Source of the DNA: Burkholderiaceae bacterium
GTDB taxonomy: Bacteria; Pseudomonadota; Gammaproteobacteria; Burkholderiales; Burkholderiaceae
Assembly (NCBI GenBank): GCA_947449305.1
Contig: CANFRA010000008.1
Location: 1 to 45,470 of the forward strand
Direction: 5' to 3'
DNA: 45,470 bases
In this document: one piece after another, positions 15,821 to 24,328 of the stretch
Numbering within the stretch: position 1 is the stretch's first letter
Layout of the letters: each line of letters begins with the position of its first letter
Notes under the pieces: model-generated
What the model was told of the DNA's origin: nothing
The model's database searches: none
What the model saw: the letters and a program-made list of their open reading frames with translations, nothing else
Translations under genes and position numbers: made by a program

Positions 15821-16288
15821 ATGGACCGACTTATCGGTAGAGCATTAAACAAACTTAGAATCGCATTACCCATTCTATTTTTTAGCCTCTCTTGCTATGC
15901 GCAGGAGGCGGCTAAAACTTCTGTCGTTGCTACGCAGACCTATCCTACTGCTGGCGGCGGCAGTTTCATTTGGTTAACACTGGTTACGCTGGTCTTGGCT
16001 GCTGCCTTAGTAGCATTAGTTGCTTGGTATATCAAGCGCAGCCTCCAAATTGATTTGCCTAATTCTTCAATCAAAATCCTAGCCTCGCAAAGTTTGGGGC
16101 CGCGTGAGCGTATTGTGATCGTTGAAATCGCTGGGATGCCCTATGCCATTGGCCACACTCCAAGTCAAATTACGATGTTGCTAGAGATGGATCCAAGCGA
16201 CGTGAAGAATCTTCCTCAGTATTCCCCTATAGGCTCTGACTTTGCTAAAAAACTGACGAATATGGTGAAAAAAGGATTGAAAGCATGA
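15821..16288 (+). CDS. fliO: Flagellar biosynthetic protein FliO
   Basis: A 155-residue membrane protein. An N-terminal hydrophobic segment (about 12-28, IALPILFFSLSCYAQ) looks like a signal sequence, and a second membrane helix lies at about 49-68 (FIWLTLVTLVLAAALVALVAW). The cytosolic domain contains the FliO pattern ILASQSLGPRERIVIVEIAG. FliO assists assembly of the FliP pore. It overlaps fliP by 4 bases (ATGA), the usual fliOPQR order. Confidence 0.88.
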   Translation: MDRLIGRALNKLRIALPILFFSLSCYAQEAAKTSVVATQTYPTAGGGSFIWLTLVTLVLAAALVALVAWYIKRSLQIDLPNSSIKILASQSLGPRERIVIVEIAGMPYAIGHTPSQITMLLEMDPSDVKNLPQYSPIGSDFAKKLTNMVKKGLKA

Positions 16289-17031
16289 CCCGCCGCAAAG
16301 GGTTCTGGCTGCTAGGCCTCTCATTATTGCTCTTGGGTTCTGGTGCAGTGCTAGCTCAATCGCTCCCGCTAGTCACATCTGCTGCTGGAAAAGGGGGCAC
16401 TAACTACGCCATTCCTGTTCAGACAGTGATTGCATTAACTGCACTGAGTTTCTTGCCAGCTGCATTGATGCTGATGACAAGTTTTACCCGTATCTTGATT
16501 GTGTTTTCATTATTGCGCCAAGCGCTTGGCTTGCAAAGCATGCCACCAAATATGGTCTTGATCGGACTATCCTTTTTCTTAACTTTGTTCATCATGAATC
16601 CTGTTTTTGAAAAGATTTATGCTGAAGCATATGTACCTTATACCCAGCAAAAAATCACGTTCCAAAAAGCAGTAGAGGTTGGGGCAAAGCCGATTAAATC
16701 TTTCATGCTCAAACAAACGCGTCAAGAGGATCTCAGCTTATTTGCAAAGCTATATGACAAGCCGATCGTTGATCAAGAAGATGTGCCGATGACAGTATTG
16801 ATTCCAGCTTTTGCCATATCGGAGATTAAAACCGGCTTTCTGATTGGGTTCATGATCTATCTGCCCTTTATAGCTATTGACTTTGCAGTCGCCAGCATTC
16901 TGACTTCCTTGGGTATGGTGATGATCTCTCCCATGATGTTCTCTCTACCTTTGAAGCTGGTTATTTTTGCGCTCGCCGATGGTTGGGCATTGCTGGCTGC
17001 TTCACTCATTGAAAGTTATCGAGTCTTGTAA
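16285..17031 (+). CDS. fliP: Flagellar export gate protein FliP
   Basis: A 248-residue protein with an N-terminal signal sequence (GFWLLGLSLLLLGSGAVLAQ) and the four FliP membrane helices. Family motifs are TSFTRILIVFSLLRQALGLQ, PPNMVLIGLSFFLT and the C-terminal GWALLAASLIESY. FliP forms the pentameric core of the export pore with FliQ and FliR. It shares one base with the fliQ start (TAATG). Confidence 0.97.
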   Translation: MTRRKGFWLLGLSLLLLGSGAVLAQSLPLVTSAAGKGGTNYAIPVQTVIALTALSFLPAALMLMTSFTRILIVFSLLRQALGLQSMPPNMVLIGLSFFLTLFIMNPVFEKIYAEAYVPYTQQKITFQKAVEVGAKPIKSFMLKQTRQEDLSLFAKLYDKPIVDQEDVPMTVLIPAFAISEIKTGFLIGFMIYLPFIAIDFAVASILTSLGMVMISPMMFSLPLKLVIFALADGWALLAASLIESYRVL

Positions 17032-17300
17032 TGGATACCGGTCTTGTTATTGAACTAGCGTTTCAGGCATTGCGTATGACCTTTGTATTGGCCGGTCCTT
17101 TACTGATTGCGCTATTGATTGTTGGTTTAGTCATTGGTATTTTGCAGGCAGCAACACAGGTAAACGAAAGCTCAGTTTCTTTTGTTCCTAAGCTGGCTGT
17201 CATTGCAGTTGTTCTGCTATTGGCATTTCCTGTCAGTCTTGCAATCTTTGTAGATTACGTTCGCGAAATCATTACGCGCATTCCCACCATTCTGAATTAA
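17031..17300 (+). CDS. fliQ: Flagellar export gate protein FliQ
   Basis: An 89-residue protein with two membrane helices forming a hairpin. The family hallmarks are LLIVGLVIGILQAATQVNE and VPKLAVIAVVLLLAFP. Four FliQ subunits wrap around the FliP5-FliR1 core. It is translationally coupled with fliP and followed one base later by fliR. Confidence 0.97.
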   Translation: MDTGLVIELAFQALRMTFVLAGPLLIALLIVGLVIGILQAATQVNESSVSFVPKLAVIAVVLLLAFPVSLAIFVDYVREIITRIPTILN

Positions 17301-17301
17301 T

Positions 17302-18084
17302 ATGATTCCGATTTCTGGTGACATCATTCCACAATTTGTTGTCATTGTGATGATGATCTCGTTGCGGGTGTTTGGAGTTTTGATCTCCGCCCCCATGTTT
17401 GCCTTTCGCTCAATGCCAATGCGTATGCGAATCCTGCTTGCTTTGGTCATTGGCATTGCAATTGCGCCACTCATCAAACCAGATCCGAGTCTAGTGATGG
17501 GTGAAGCCATTACTTTTATTGCAGCAGCCACAGAGTTGGCTATTGGCATGGCGGCAGGCTATTTAATTCGGATTGGCCTGATGGCTTTTGATGTGATCGC
17601 AGAAGTCCTATCGATGTTGGCGGGATTTAGCTTTGCTTCAACAGTCGGTAGGGACCCTGTTTTGTCGCCAAGCTTGGTGGGTGAGTTTCTTCAGTTAACC
17701 GCAATTGCTTTAGCTTTTGCCTTAAATATCCACTTAGTACTGCTCGATATTTTGTTGGATAGCTTTAAATTACTGCCATTTGGTACTTGGCCATCTGCTT
17801 GGGATGCCAAGGGTTTAACGCTTTTGGTAGTCAAGGCATTTGCCTTTGGCATGGTTTTCAGTATGCCAAGCATCATTGTCTATTTGATGTTCAATATGAC
17901 CCAAGCCTTACTGGGAAGAACCAGCCCTCAGCTCAATTTGTTTTCAGTTGGTTTTGCGGTTTCCGTACCGATTTCCTTCTTGCTGCTCATCATCTTTTTA
18001 CCCGATATGCCTGGTATGGTTGCCAAGGTTTTGGAGGGGCCAATGGGCCTGGTTCGAACTGGTCTAAACCCTGGGGCAAACTAA
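17302..18084 (+). CDS. fliR: Flagellar export gate protein FliR
   Basis: A 260-residue polytopic membrane protein of normal FliR length with about six hydrophobic segments. Family patterns are RVFGVLISAPMFAFRSMP near the N-terminus, the GFSFASTVGRDP loop and the TSPQLNLFSVGFAVSVP segment near the C-terminus. FliR supplies one subunit of the export pore. flhB is far away at 30748 and flhA is not in the window. Confidence 0.96.
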   Translation: MIPISGDIIPQFVVIVMMISLRVFGVLISAPMFAFRSMPMRMRILLALVIGIAIAPLIKPDPSLVMGEAITFIAAATELAIGMAAGYLIRIGLMAFDVIAEVLSMLAGFSFASTVGRDPVLSPSLVGEFLQLTAIALAFALNIHLVLLDILLDSFKLLPFGTWPSAWDAKGLTLLVVKAFAFGMVFSMPSIIVYLMFNMTQALLGRTSPQLNLFSVGFAVSVPISFLLLIIFLPDMPGMVAKVLEGPMGLVRTGLNPGAN

Positions 18085-18156
18085 GCTGGGCAGGGGATTT
18101 GGGCAGGTATTGCCGACCGGCTTTCAGGGTGGACTGCAAAATTTGCCGTTTAGTAC

Positions 18157-18182
18157 TAAAAGGCCTTAATAATCGGCTTTTA
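18157..18182 (+). terminator. Weak hairpin downstream of fliR
   Basis: TAAAAGGCC and GGCTTTTA can pair as an 8-bp stem with one bulged G around a 9-base loop, with a short T run in the descending arm. It could end the fliF-fliR transcript just before the flgB promoter. The stem is A/U-rich and the call is tentative. Confidence 0.3.
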
Positions 18183-18194
18183 TAGGCATCCCTA

Positions 18195-18215
18195 AAATCA
18201 ATAAGTTATTGATTT
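18195..18215. promoter_or_regulatory. 21-bp perfect palindrome upstream of flgB (possible FleR site)
   Basis: AAATCAATAA (18195-18204) and TTATTGATTT (18206-18215) are exact reverse complements around a single G. The centre lies about 66 bases upstream of the start site predicted from the flgB sigma-54 promoter, within the range used by NtrC-family activators. I infer an enhancer site for FleR. An A/T-rich IHF or global-regulator site is the alternative. Confidence 0.5.
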
Positions 18216-18243
18216 ATATAGATAAAATAATTTTTTAAGTAAA

Positions 18244-18260
18244 TTGGCACAGCACTTGCT
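18244..18260 (+). promoter_or_regulatory. Sigma-54 promoter for the flgB operon
   Basis: The sequence TTGGCACAGCACTTGCT has GG at 18246-18247 and GC at 18258-18259 with exact 12-base spacing, and nearly matches the full TGGCACG-N4-TTGCA consensus. The predicted start is near 18271, leaving a 42-base leader before flgB. It should drive flgBCDEFGHIJ. Confidence 0.85.
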
Positions 18261-18312
18261 TTAAATAAAGTGAAGTTGGGGATTGGCCCCACCTACATGA
18301 GAGATAAAGCTG

Positions 18313-18726
18313 ATGTTGCAAGTGCCACAATACGATCCGATCCAGTTTGGTGAAGCAGCGCTGAAATTGCGTGCTTATCGCCAAGAGCTGATCTCATCAA
18401 ACTTGGTCAATGCTGACACCCCAGGGTTTAGAGCAAAAGACATCCAGTTTGGCGATGTGCTTAAGCAAACCTTGGATAACAAGCTGCCATCTGCAGGCGT
18501 TTACTTAGCTACAACTAATGCAAGACATATTGGCGGCATTAAGTCATCCGCTATCAACACCGAATTCCGCTCTTCAGTTCAACCTGCCTTAGATGGCAAT
18601 ACCGTTGATCCTGACATAGAACGTTCTGAGTTTATGAAGAACTCATTTTTCACAGAAGCTACTTTGAGTTTCTTGAGTAGCAGCATTAAAACCCGTATTT
18701 CTGCGATTACAGGACAAGCACAATGA
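18313..18726 (+). CDS. flgB: Flagellar proximal rod protein FlgB
   Basis: A 137-residue rod protein of normal length. The N-terminal motif RQELISSNLVNADTPGFRAKD is the ANxNTPG-type signature of the rod/hook family. The C-terminus ends in an amphipathic helix (TLSFLSSSIKTRISAIT). FlgB assembles on FliE at the base of the rod. It is the first gene of the flg operon and overlaps flgC by 4 bases. Confidence 0.96.
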   Translation: MLQVPQYDPIQFGEAALKLRAYRQELISSNLVNADTPGFRAKDIQFGDVLKQTLDNKLPSAGVYLATTNARHIGGIKSSAINTEFRSSVQPALDGNTVDPDIERSEFMKNSFFTEATLSFLSSSIKTRISAITGQAQ

Positions 18727-19127
18727 GTCTCTTAGGCGCATTTAATATCGGCTCAACTGGATTGGTTGCTCAATCGATGCGTTTGAACATTACCGCATCT
18801 AACGTAGCCAATGCCGAGAGCGTTGCTGGCCCTGATGGCAGAACCTATCGTGCACGCCAGGTGCTTTTTGCACCAGTTCCAGTGGAGAATACTCAGGGTG
18901 CAGGTGTACAGGTTGTGGATATTGTTGAAAGCAAAGAGCCGCTCAAACAAGAATACAAACCCTTTCATCCGATGGCTGATAAGAATGGCTACGTACAAAT
19001 GCCTAACGTCAACCCAGTAGAAGAGATGGTGAACATGATTTCTGCATCACGTTCTTATCAAATGAATATTGAGATGATGAATACCACTCGTCAGCTCATG
19101 CTTAAAACCCTCGATCTTGGCCGTTAA
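18723..19127 (+). CDS. flgC: Flagellar proximal rod protein FlgC
   Basis: A 134-residue protein. The N-terminal rod signature SMRLNITASNVANAESVAGPDG and the C-terminal PVEEMVNMISASRSYQMNIEMMNTTRQ type pattern are both present and mark FlgC. It polymerises with FlgB, FlgF and FlgG to form the rod. It overlaps flgB by 4 bases and is followed by flgD after 16 bases. Confidence 0.97.
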   Translation: MSLLGAFNIGSTGLVAQSMRLNITASNVANAESVAGPDGRTYRARQVLFAPVPVENTQGAGVQVVDIVESKEPLKQEYKPFHPMADKNGYVQMPNVNPVEEMVNMISASRSYQMNIEMMNTTRQLMLKTLDLGR

Positions 19128-19143
19128 TAAAGGAACTTAAGAT

Positions 19144-19821
19144 ATGGCAGCTATTTCAAATTTGAGTCAGATTAAGAAGTACGATCCGACCGCAATCACA
19201 ACGACTGTGAATGATCCTACTTCTACGAAGGATATGACTCAAAACTTCTTGAAGATGTTGACTGCGCAGTTGCAGAATCAAGATCCAATGAACCCAATGG
19301 ACTCTGCTGGCATGACTTCACAGTTAGCCCAGCTGAATATGGTTGACGGTATCAATAAGATGAATACCTCAATGACTAGTATGTTGAGCCAGATCCAATC
19401 CAATGACTTTGTCAATATGTCTACAACTGTTGGTAAGAAAGCCATGGCAGCAGGTAACAAGATTCTGTTCAGTGGTGAGTCTGTGAATGTAGCTGCTAAA
19501 TTGGATAGCGACGCATCATCTGTTAAGGCCACGATTAAGGCTGCAGACGGAACTACGGTTGCTGAGACTGATCTTGGTGCCGGTTCACAAGGACTATTTA
19601 ACTTTATTTGGGATGGTCTTGATGGTGCAGGCAAGGTTCTACCATCTGGTTTCTATACCCTGTCGATTGCTGCTGAAACTACAGATGGCAAAACAGAAAC
19701 TCCAACAGTTTATACAAGCTCACGGGTTGCAACCGTAGGCAAGAGCGGCGCTAATTTAGAGGTGACTTTGGCTGACGGAAGAACCGTTAAGCCAACTGAT
19801 ATTGAGCAGTGGGTAGCGTAA
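19144..19821 (+). CDS. flgD: Flagellar hook cap (scaffolding) protein FlgD
   Basis: A 225-residue protein. The conserved N-terminal segment FLKMLTAQLQNQDPMNPMDS identifies FlgD, followed by a Tudor-like and a FlgD Ig-like domain (about 110-200, with FNFIWDGLDGAGKVLPSGFY). FlgD caps the growing hook and is replaced by FlgK on completion. It lies between flgC and the hook gene, the canonical order. Confidence 0.96.
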   Translation: MAAISNLSQIKKYDPTAITTTVNDPTSTKDMTQNFLKMLTAQLQNQDPMNPMDSAGMTSQLAQLNMVDGINKMNTSMTSMLSQIQSNDFVNMSTTVGKKAMAAGNKILFSGESVNVAAKLDSDASSVKATIKAADGTTVAETDLGAGSQGLFNFIWDGLDGAGKVLPSGFYTLSIAAETTDGKTETPTVYTSSRVATVGKSGANLEVTLADGRTVKPTDIEQWVA

Positions 19822-19889
19822 GAAGCGTAACTAATCAACTTAACAAACATAACCAACTTATATACAGAATTTTCAAAGGAGCTTGAAAC

Positions 19890-22022
19890 ATGAGTAACTA
19901 CACAATCGGTCTAGCAGGATTACAAAATACATCCTTAGCTATTGATAACACTAGTAATAACATCGCTAACGCGAATACTGTTGGCTACAAAGCGGGTGAG
20001 TATATCTTTGCTGATCAATACTTCAAGGCAATTGATCCATCAGACGCAAACCGTGTTGGCCAGGGCTCCCAGCGTTTAGCTGTTCGTCGTCCTTTGACAT
20101 ACGGTACTATGCAGAACTCACAAAATCCTTTGGATATGGCTATCGGTGGCGACGGTTGGTTCCGCGTTCTGAGTAATCCAGAAGATCCTAGCTCTTTGAT
20201 GTATACCCGTAACGGTCAGTTTGCTGTTGATAAAAACGGTTGGATCGTTAACCAAAATGGTATGTATTTAACTGGTTTCCAACCATCGTCTGATGGCAAG
20301 AGCGTTAGTGACGATATTCGTGGTCTTGGTACCGTGAATGGCAAGCTCCGCATGCCGCCTGACTATGCCAATGGCCAACAAACTAGCGTGTCTAAGATCA
20401 GTGCTGTTTTAGATTCTAGGGAAAATGCTTATGTTAAGTCTGGAAACGTGGCATTTGATCCAACTCAAAATACATTCAACTCAAAGACAACACAAACAAT
20501 TTTTGATTCGAATGGCACAGGCCACACATTAGAGGTCTACTATCGTCGAGTTACTGACTCAAATTTACAGATTACTTCTGAGTTAGATGGATCTGGATTT
20601 TCATATGCCCCTGGCTTTAACAGAAGCCCCAATACTGCCGGAGCAGCAGCGACCGGAAAGGTATTTATTCAGGGAACTTCGGCTTTAACAGTTCAAACTA
20701 AACCTATTGCAACCCTAGCCACTGGAGATACTGGCTTTACTGGCATTACTGATGGGGGTAGCATTACCTTTGCTAATCCGGTTGAACTTTTAGATACTGT
20801 TGAGCATGGCTCAAAGATATTTATGAATGGAATTGATACCGGTTTGACGGTTGATGGCTCATTACCTGCTGGACCGCTTTCGGCGATTGATGTGGCTGGT
20901 TCGGCAACAATCAATATCCCAGCAAATGCATCACTTACCTTTTACAAGGCAGATTTATCAGTCAAAGATTCGTCAGGCAATATTCTCACCTCGGGACTTG
21001 GCAATGAAATTGATGTGACTAAAAAAGTAATTACTCTTGACGTTGGACAGGCTGTTGAGAGCATGGAGGGCCGTAGGTTATTCATTGATGGAGCCGATAC
21101 AGGATTGACTGTTACCTCGACCGATCCTCTTACCGATAAAATTTATCTTAGCGGTGCTCTAGGAGATAGTTTTGACCCTGAAGGTGTTTTAACTTTCAAG
21201 CAAACTATTGACATGACACTTTTGGCTCCAGATGGAACAAAGCTGGTAGTTCAGGGAACAACTAATAAACAAAATTCGGGAACTATTTTAAATGCTGTTC
21301 AGGCTAACCTAGAGGTTTATGCATCAATCGATGGTCGTTTTTATGACTATGCGGATAGTGCATCAACATTCTCTTCTAGACCAGGATCCGCAGACGTTGA
21401 CACTGGAAATGGTTACAAGACTGTAGCAAAAATTGGTTTAGTTGCTGGTCGTAATATTGACTCTTTGATAGTTGATACTGCATCCGGTAAACCAGTCTTC
21501 AGTACATCAACAACACTAAGTACCAGAGTTAATGCTGGCTCACAACAAAGCACAAGCATTCCATTGATCTATGAATTAGATTTGTCTGATACTCAGCTGC
21601 AAGCGTCTTCATTCATGGTGAACCAAAGCTATCAAAATGGCGAGCCACGTTCTGAGTTGGCAAGCGTATCAATTGATAGCACCGGCACGATTGTTGGGGT
21701 TTATGGTAACGGTCGTAAGATTGTTGCTGGTCAAATCGCTCTGACACAGTTTGATGCTGATGAGCAATTAATTCCAAGCGGTAATAATGCTTTTGCACCA
21801 AGCTATCGTTCTGGTACCGAGGGTGACAACGGTGTACGTATCGGCCGCGCTGGTGATGGCTCTTTTGGCGAAATCAAGTCAATGGCAGTAGAGGCTTCTA
21901 CAGTAGATCTCTCAAATGAACTCGTTAAGTTGATGATTTTGCAACGGATGTATTCTGCAAACTCACAAAGTATCAAAGCATTTGATCAGACGCTGCAAGA
22001 CACTATTCGGATGACAGGTTAA
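19890..22022 (+). CDS. flgE: Flagellar hook protein FlgE (large, 710 residues)
   Basis: A hook protein with the N-terminal signature NTSNNIANANTVGYKAGEY and the C-terminal VDLSNELVKLMILQRMYSANSQSIKAFDQTL. At 710 residues it is much longer than the roughly 400-residue enterobacterial protein; extra sequence lies in the surface-exposed D2/D3 part (about 240-520). Within it, two similar segments both contain an F-[MI]-[ND]-G-x-DTGLTV motif. Codon use and A/T content are not clearly different from neighbours. It has a strong Shine-Dalgarno (AAAGGAG) 68 bases after flgD, fitting a highly produced export substrate. Confidence 0.96.
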   Translation: MSNYTIGLAGLQNTSLAIDNTSNNIANANTVGYKAGEYIFADQYFKAIDPSDANRVGQGSQRLAVRRPLTYGTMQNSQNPLDMAIGGDGWFRVLSNPEDPSSLMYTRNGQFAVDKNGWIVNQNGMYLTGFQPSSDGKSVSDDIRGLGTVNGKLRMPPDYANGQQTSVSKISAVLDSRENAYVKSGNVAFDPTQNTFNSKTTQTIFDSNGTGHTLEVYYRRVTDSNLQITSELDGSGFSYAPGFNRSPNTAGAAATGKVFIQGTSALTVQTKPIATLATGDTGFTGITDGGSITFANPVELLDTVEHGSKIFMNGIDTGLTVDGSLPAGPLSAIDVAGSATINIPANASLTFYKADLSVKDSSGNILTSGLGNEIDVTKKVITLDVGQAVESMEGRRLFIDGADTGLTVTSTDPLTDKIYLSGALGDSFDPEGVLTFKQTIDMTLLAPDGTKLVVQGTTNKQNSGTILNAVQANLEVYASIDGRFYDYADSASTFSSRPGSADVDTGNGYKTVAKIGLVAGRNIDSLIVDTASGKPVFSTSTTLSTRVNAGSQQSTSIPLIYELDLSDTQLQASSFMVNQSYQNGEPRSELASVSIDSTGTIVGVYGNGRKIVAGQIALTQFDADEQLIPSGNNAFAPSYRSGTEGDNGVRIGRAGDGSFGEIKSMAVEASTVDLSNELVKLMILQRMYSANSQSIKAFDQTLQDTIRMTG
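20775..21200 (+). repeat. Duplicated domain inside FlgE
   Basis: FlgE residues about 296-352 and 379-437 align as two copies of one module: a strand pair ending in VELL or ITLD, then KIFMNGIDTGLTV versus RLFIDGADTGLTV, then a variable loop and ASLTFYK versus GVLTFKQ. The copies are about 83-84 residues apart and clearly diverged. This suggests an old tandem duplication in the outer hook domain. Confidence 0.6.
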
Positions 22023-22048
22023 TAGACAGGTTATTTGGAGAGTAAGCC

Positions 22049-22819
22049 ATGATTGATCGTTTTGCATATACCTCGATGACTGGTGCCAAGCATGCCATGG
22101 GGCAGCTTGCCACCACCACGAATAATCTTGCGAATACCCAGACTCCTGGGTTTCGCGAGATGTTCACTGCATTTCGGTCGGTTCCGGTTAATGGACAGGG
22201 CGCTGATACACGTGCATTCGTAGTTGATAGCACTCCTGGTAGCGATTTCACACAAGGCACTATTCAAACTACAGGCAATCCGTTTGACGTAGCCATTAAG
22301 AATGCCCAAGGCTTCTTTGCGGTACGTCGTCCAGATGGTTCTGAGGCATATACCCGTTCAGGCCGCTTTAGTGTGGACGAAAACGGTGTTTTGCGCCTTG
22401 GTAAGAATGAAGTTTTAGGTCAAGTGGACAATATTGTTCTGCCTGAGCAAGCTCGATCAATTGATATTTCTCAGGATGGCACGATTTCAACTCAGTTTGT
22501 TGGTACTACCGCTTTTGACGAAGCGAGTAAGACCCCTTTTGAAGAAATTGACAAGCTTCGTTTAGTGAACGTTGATCCAAAGCTATTGGTGCGCAGCGAA
22601 GATGGCTTGTTTAGCTATGGCGGTATAGAGCGCCCAGATACTGACCCTAATTTACGCGTTCAGCAGGGCGCAGTCGAGTTGAGCAACGTGAACCCTACAA
22701 CAGCAATGGTACAAATGATTGAACAAAACAGAATGTTCGATCTCAATATGCGATTTATTCAAACGGCTGACCAGAATGCAAAATCAGCCAACACTTTAAT
22801 GTCTTTATCACGCGGTTAA
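22049..22819 (+). CDS. flgF: Flagellar proximal rod protein FlgF
   Basis: A 256-residue protein with the rod/hook N-terminal signature LATTTNNLANTQTPGFREMF, a middle D1 region (NPFDVAIKNAQGFFAVRRPDG, EAYTRSGRFSVDENG) and a C-terminal helix (NPTTAMVQMIEQNRMFDLNMRF). The start MIDRFAYTSMTGAKH is the typical FlgF N-terminus, unlike the MxRSLW start of FlgG. GGAGAGTAAGCC precedes the ATG. Confidence 0.95.
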   Translation: MIDRFAYTSMTGAKHAMGQLATTTNNLANTQTPGFREMFTAFRSVPVNGQGADTRAFVVDSTPGSDFTQGTIQTTGNPFDVAIKNAQGFFAVRRPDGSEAYTRSGRFSVDENGVLRLGKNEVLGQVDNIVLPEQARSIDISQDGTISTQFVGTTAFDEASKTPFEEIDKLRLVNVDPKLLVRSEDGLFSYGGIERPDTDPNLRVQQGAVELSNVNPTTAMVQMIEQNRMFDLNMRFIQTADQNAKSANTLMSLSRG

Positions 22820-22841
22820 TTTTTTTTAAGAGAACACTATT

Positions 22842-23624
22842 ATGATGCGCTCACTTTGGATTTCTAAAACAGGTTTAGATGCTCAGCAGATGAACCTTGA
22901 TACGATTGCTAATAACTTAGCAAATGCGTCGACAACTGCATTTAAAACAATGCGTCCAATGTTTGAAGATCTGATGTACCAAACATTGCGCGAGCCTGGT
23001 TCATATACGCTTGGTCAGGCAGCGAACCCTGATGGCTTACAGGTCGGTGCCGGTGCAAAACTGTCGGCAACTGAGCGTATCAATACACAGGGTGCACTGT
23101 TATTGACCGCTAACCCATTAGATACAGCGATTAAGGGTAATGGTTACTTTCAGATCACGATGCCTGATGGCAGCCTAAGCTATACCCGTGATGGTGCATT
23201 TACACAAGATCAAAATGGACTAATCGTTACCCAGTCAGGATTTACAGTTGGTAATGGAATCACCATTCCTGGTGGCAGTACATCAATCACTATTAGTGCT
23301 GACGGTGTTGTTCAATACACCTTAGATGATCCTACTAAGATTTATACAGCTGGTAATTTAGTGGTTGCAAACTTCATTAACCCTAATGGATTGTTAGCAA
23401 CAGGTGGTAATTTATTCCTTGAGACTCCTGCCTCCGGAACCCCGGTGATTAATGTGCCAGGAACGAATGGTACTGGTGTTGTAGCTCAAAAAAATCTTGA
23501 GCAATCAAACGTAAACGTGGCTGAGCAGTTAGTACAAATGATTGCTGCCCAACGTTTATATGAAATTCAGGCCCGTGCAATCACTGCCTCAGATCAAATG
23601 CTACAAAAGATTGGACAATTATGA
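22842..23624 (+). CDS. flgG: Flagellar distal rod protein FlgG
   Basis: A 260-residue protein of the highly conserved FlgG length. It starts MMRSLWISKTGLDAQQMNLD and contains the LANASTTAFK signature, NPLDTAIKGNGYFQI and the C-terminal SNVNVAEQLVQMIAAQRLYE. FlgG forms the distal rod that passes through the P and L rings. A second ATG (22845) could be used, but MMRSLW aligns best. It overlaps flgH by 4 bases. Confidence 0.97.
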   Translation: MMRSLWISKTGLDAQQMNLDTIANNLANASTTAFKTMRPMFEDLMYQTLREPGSYTLGQAANPDGLQVGAGAKLSATERINTQGALLLTANPLDTAIKGNGYFQITMPDGSLSYTRDGAFTQDQNGLIVTQSGFTVGNGITIPGGSTSITISADGVVQYTLDDPTKIYTAGNLVVANFINPNGLLATGGNLFLETPASGTPVINVPGTNGTGVVAQKNLEQSNVNVAEQLVQMIAAQRLYEIQARAITASDQMLQKIGQL

Positions 23625-24319
23625 TGATTAAGAAAATTATTCTCATTCCCGTTTTGATTGCAGTAGCCTATTTAACAGGTTGTGCATCTGCTGATCGTCA
23701 ATCATTGGTCAAGACTCAGACTTCTGCAAGACCAGCCGATCCTGCAGAGCGTGGTGCTAGCCCAGGTAGTTTGTTTCCTGCAGCTCAAATCACGATGACT
23801 GGTGCATACCGTCCGCTATTTGAGGACCGTCGTGCTCGTTATGTTGGCGACACTCTGACAGTTTTATTGAATGAAACTACCAGTGCAAGTAAGAATTCTG
23901 GAGCAACTGCGAAACGTAAAAACGATATCGCTGGCTCATTTGGCTTGTCTAATATTGGCCCAGGCTCCAATACTTATAGTAATAAGGGAACTCTAGGCCT
24001 AGGCGGCAATATTCAGCAAGATGGTTCAGGAACTAGTACCGCATCTAACGCATTTAATGGATTTATTACAGTAACCGTTCTCGAGGTTTTGTCGAATGGT
24101 AATTTAGCTGTTGCTGGAGAAAAACAGGTTGCTGTTGGTTTCGAGGAAGAAATCATTCGTTTCGGCGGTATTGTCAACCCGAATAACTTAGTCAATAACA
24201 CAGTGTCTTCATTACAAGTGGCTGATGCCCGCATTGAATATCGCGGCAAAGGTATTACTGATGATGTGCGTGAGCCAGGCTGGTTAACCCGCTTGTTCCT
24301 TAAAGCTAGTCCTTTCTGA
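23621..24319 (+). CDS. flgH: Flagellar L-ring lipoprotein FlgH
   Basis: A 232-residue lipoprotein precursor. The signal peptide ends in the lipobox LTGC with Cys21 as the lipidated residue. Family features follow: LFEDRRARYVGDTLTVLLNE, a Ser/Gly-rich loop and the IRFGGIVNPNNLVNNTVSS segment near the C-terminus. FlgH forms the outer-membrane bushing around the rod. It overlaps flgG by 4 bases and precedes flgI. Confidence 0.97.
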   Translation: MMIKKIILIPVLIAVAYLTGCASADRQSLVKTQTSARPADPAERGASPGSLFPAAQITMTGAYRPLFEDRRARYVGDTLTVLLNETTSASKNSGATAKRKNDIAGSFGLSNIGPGSNTYSNKGTLGLGGNIQQDGSGTSTASNAFNGFITVTVLEVLSNGNLAVAGEKQVAVGFEEEIIRFGGIVNPNNLVNNTVSSLQVADARIEYRGKGITDDVREPGWLTRLFLKASPF

Positions 24320-24328
24320 TAGATCATC

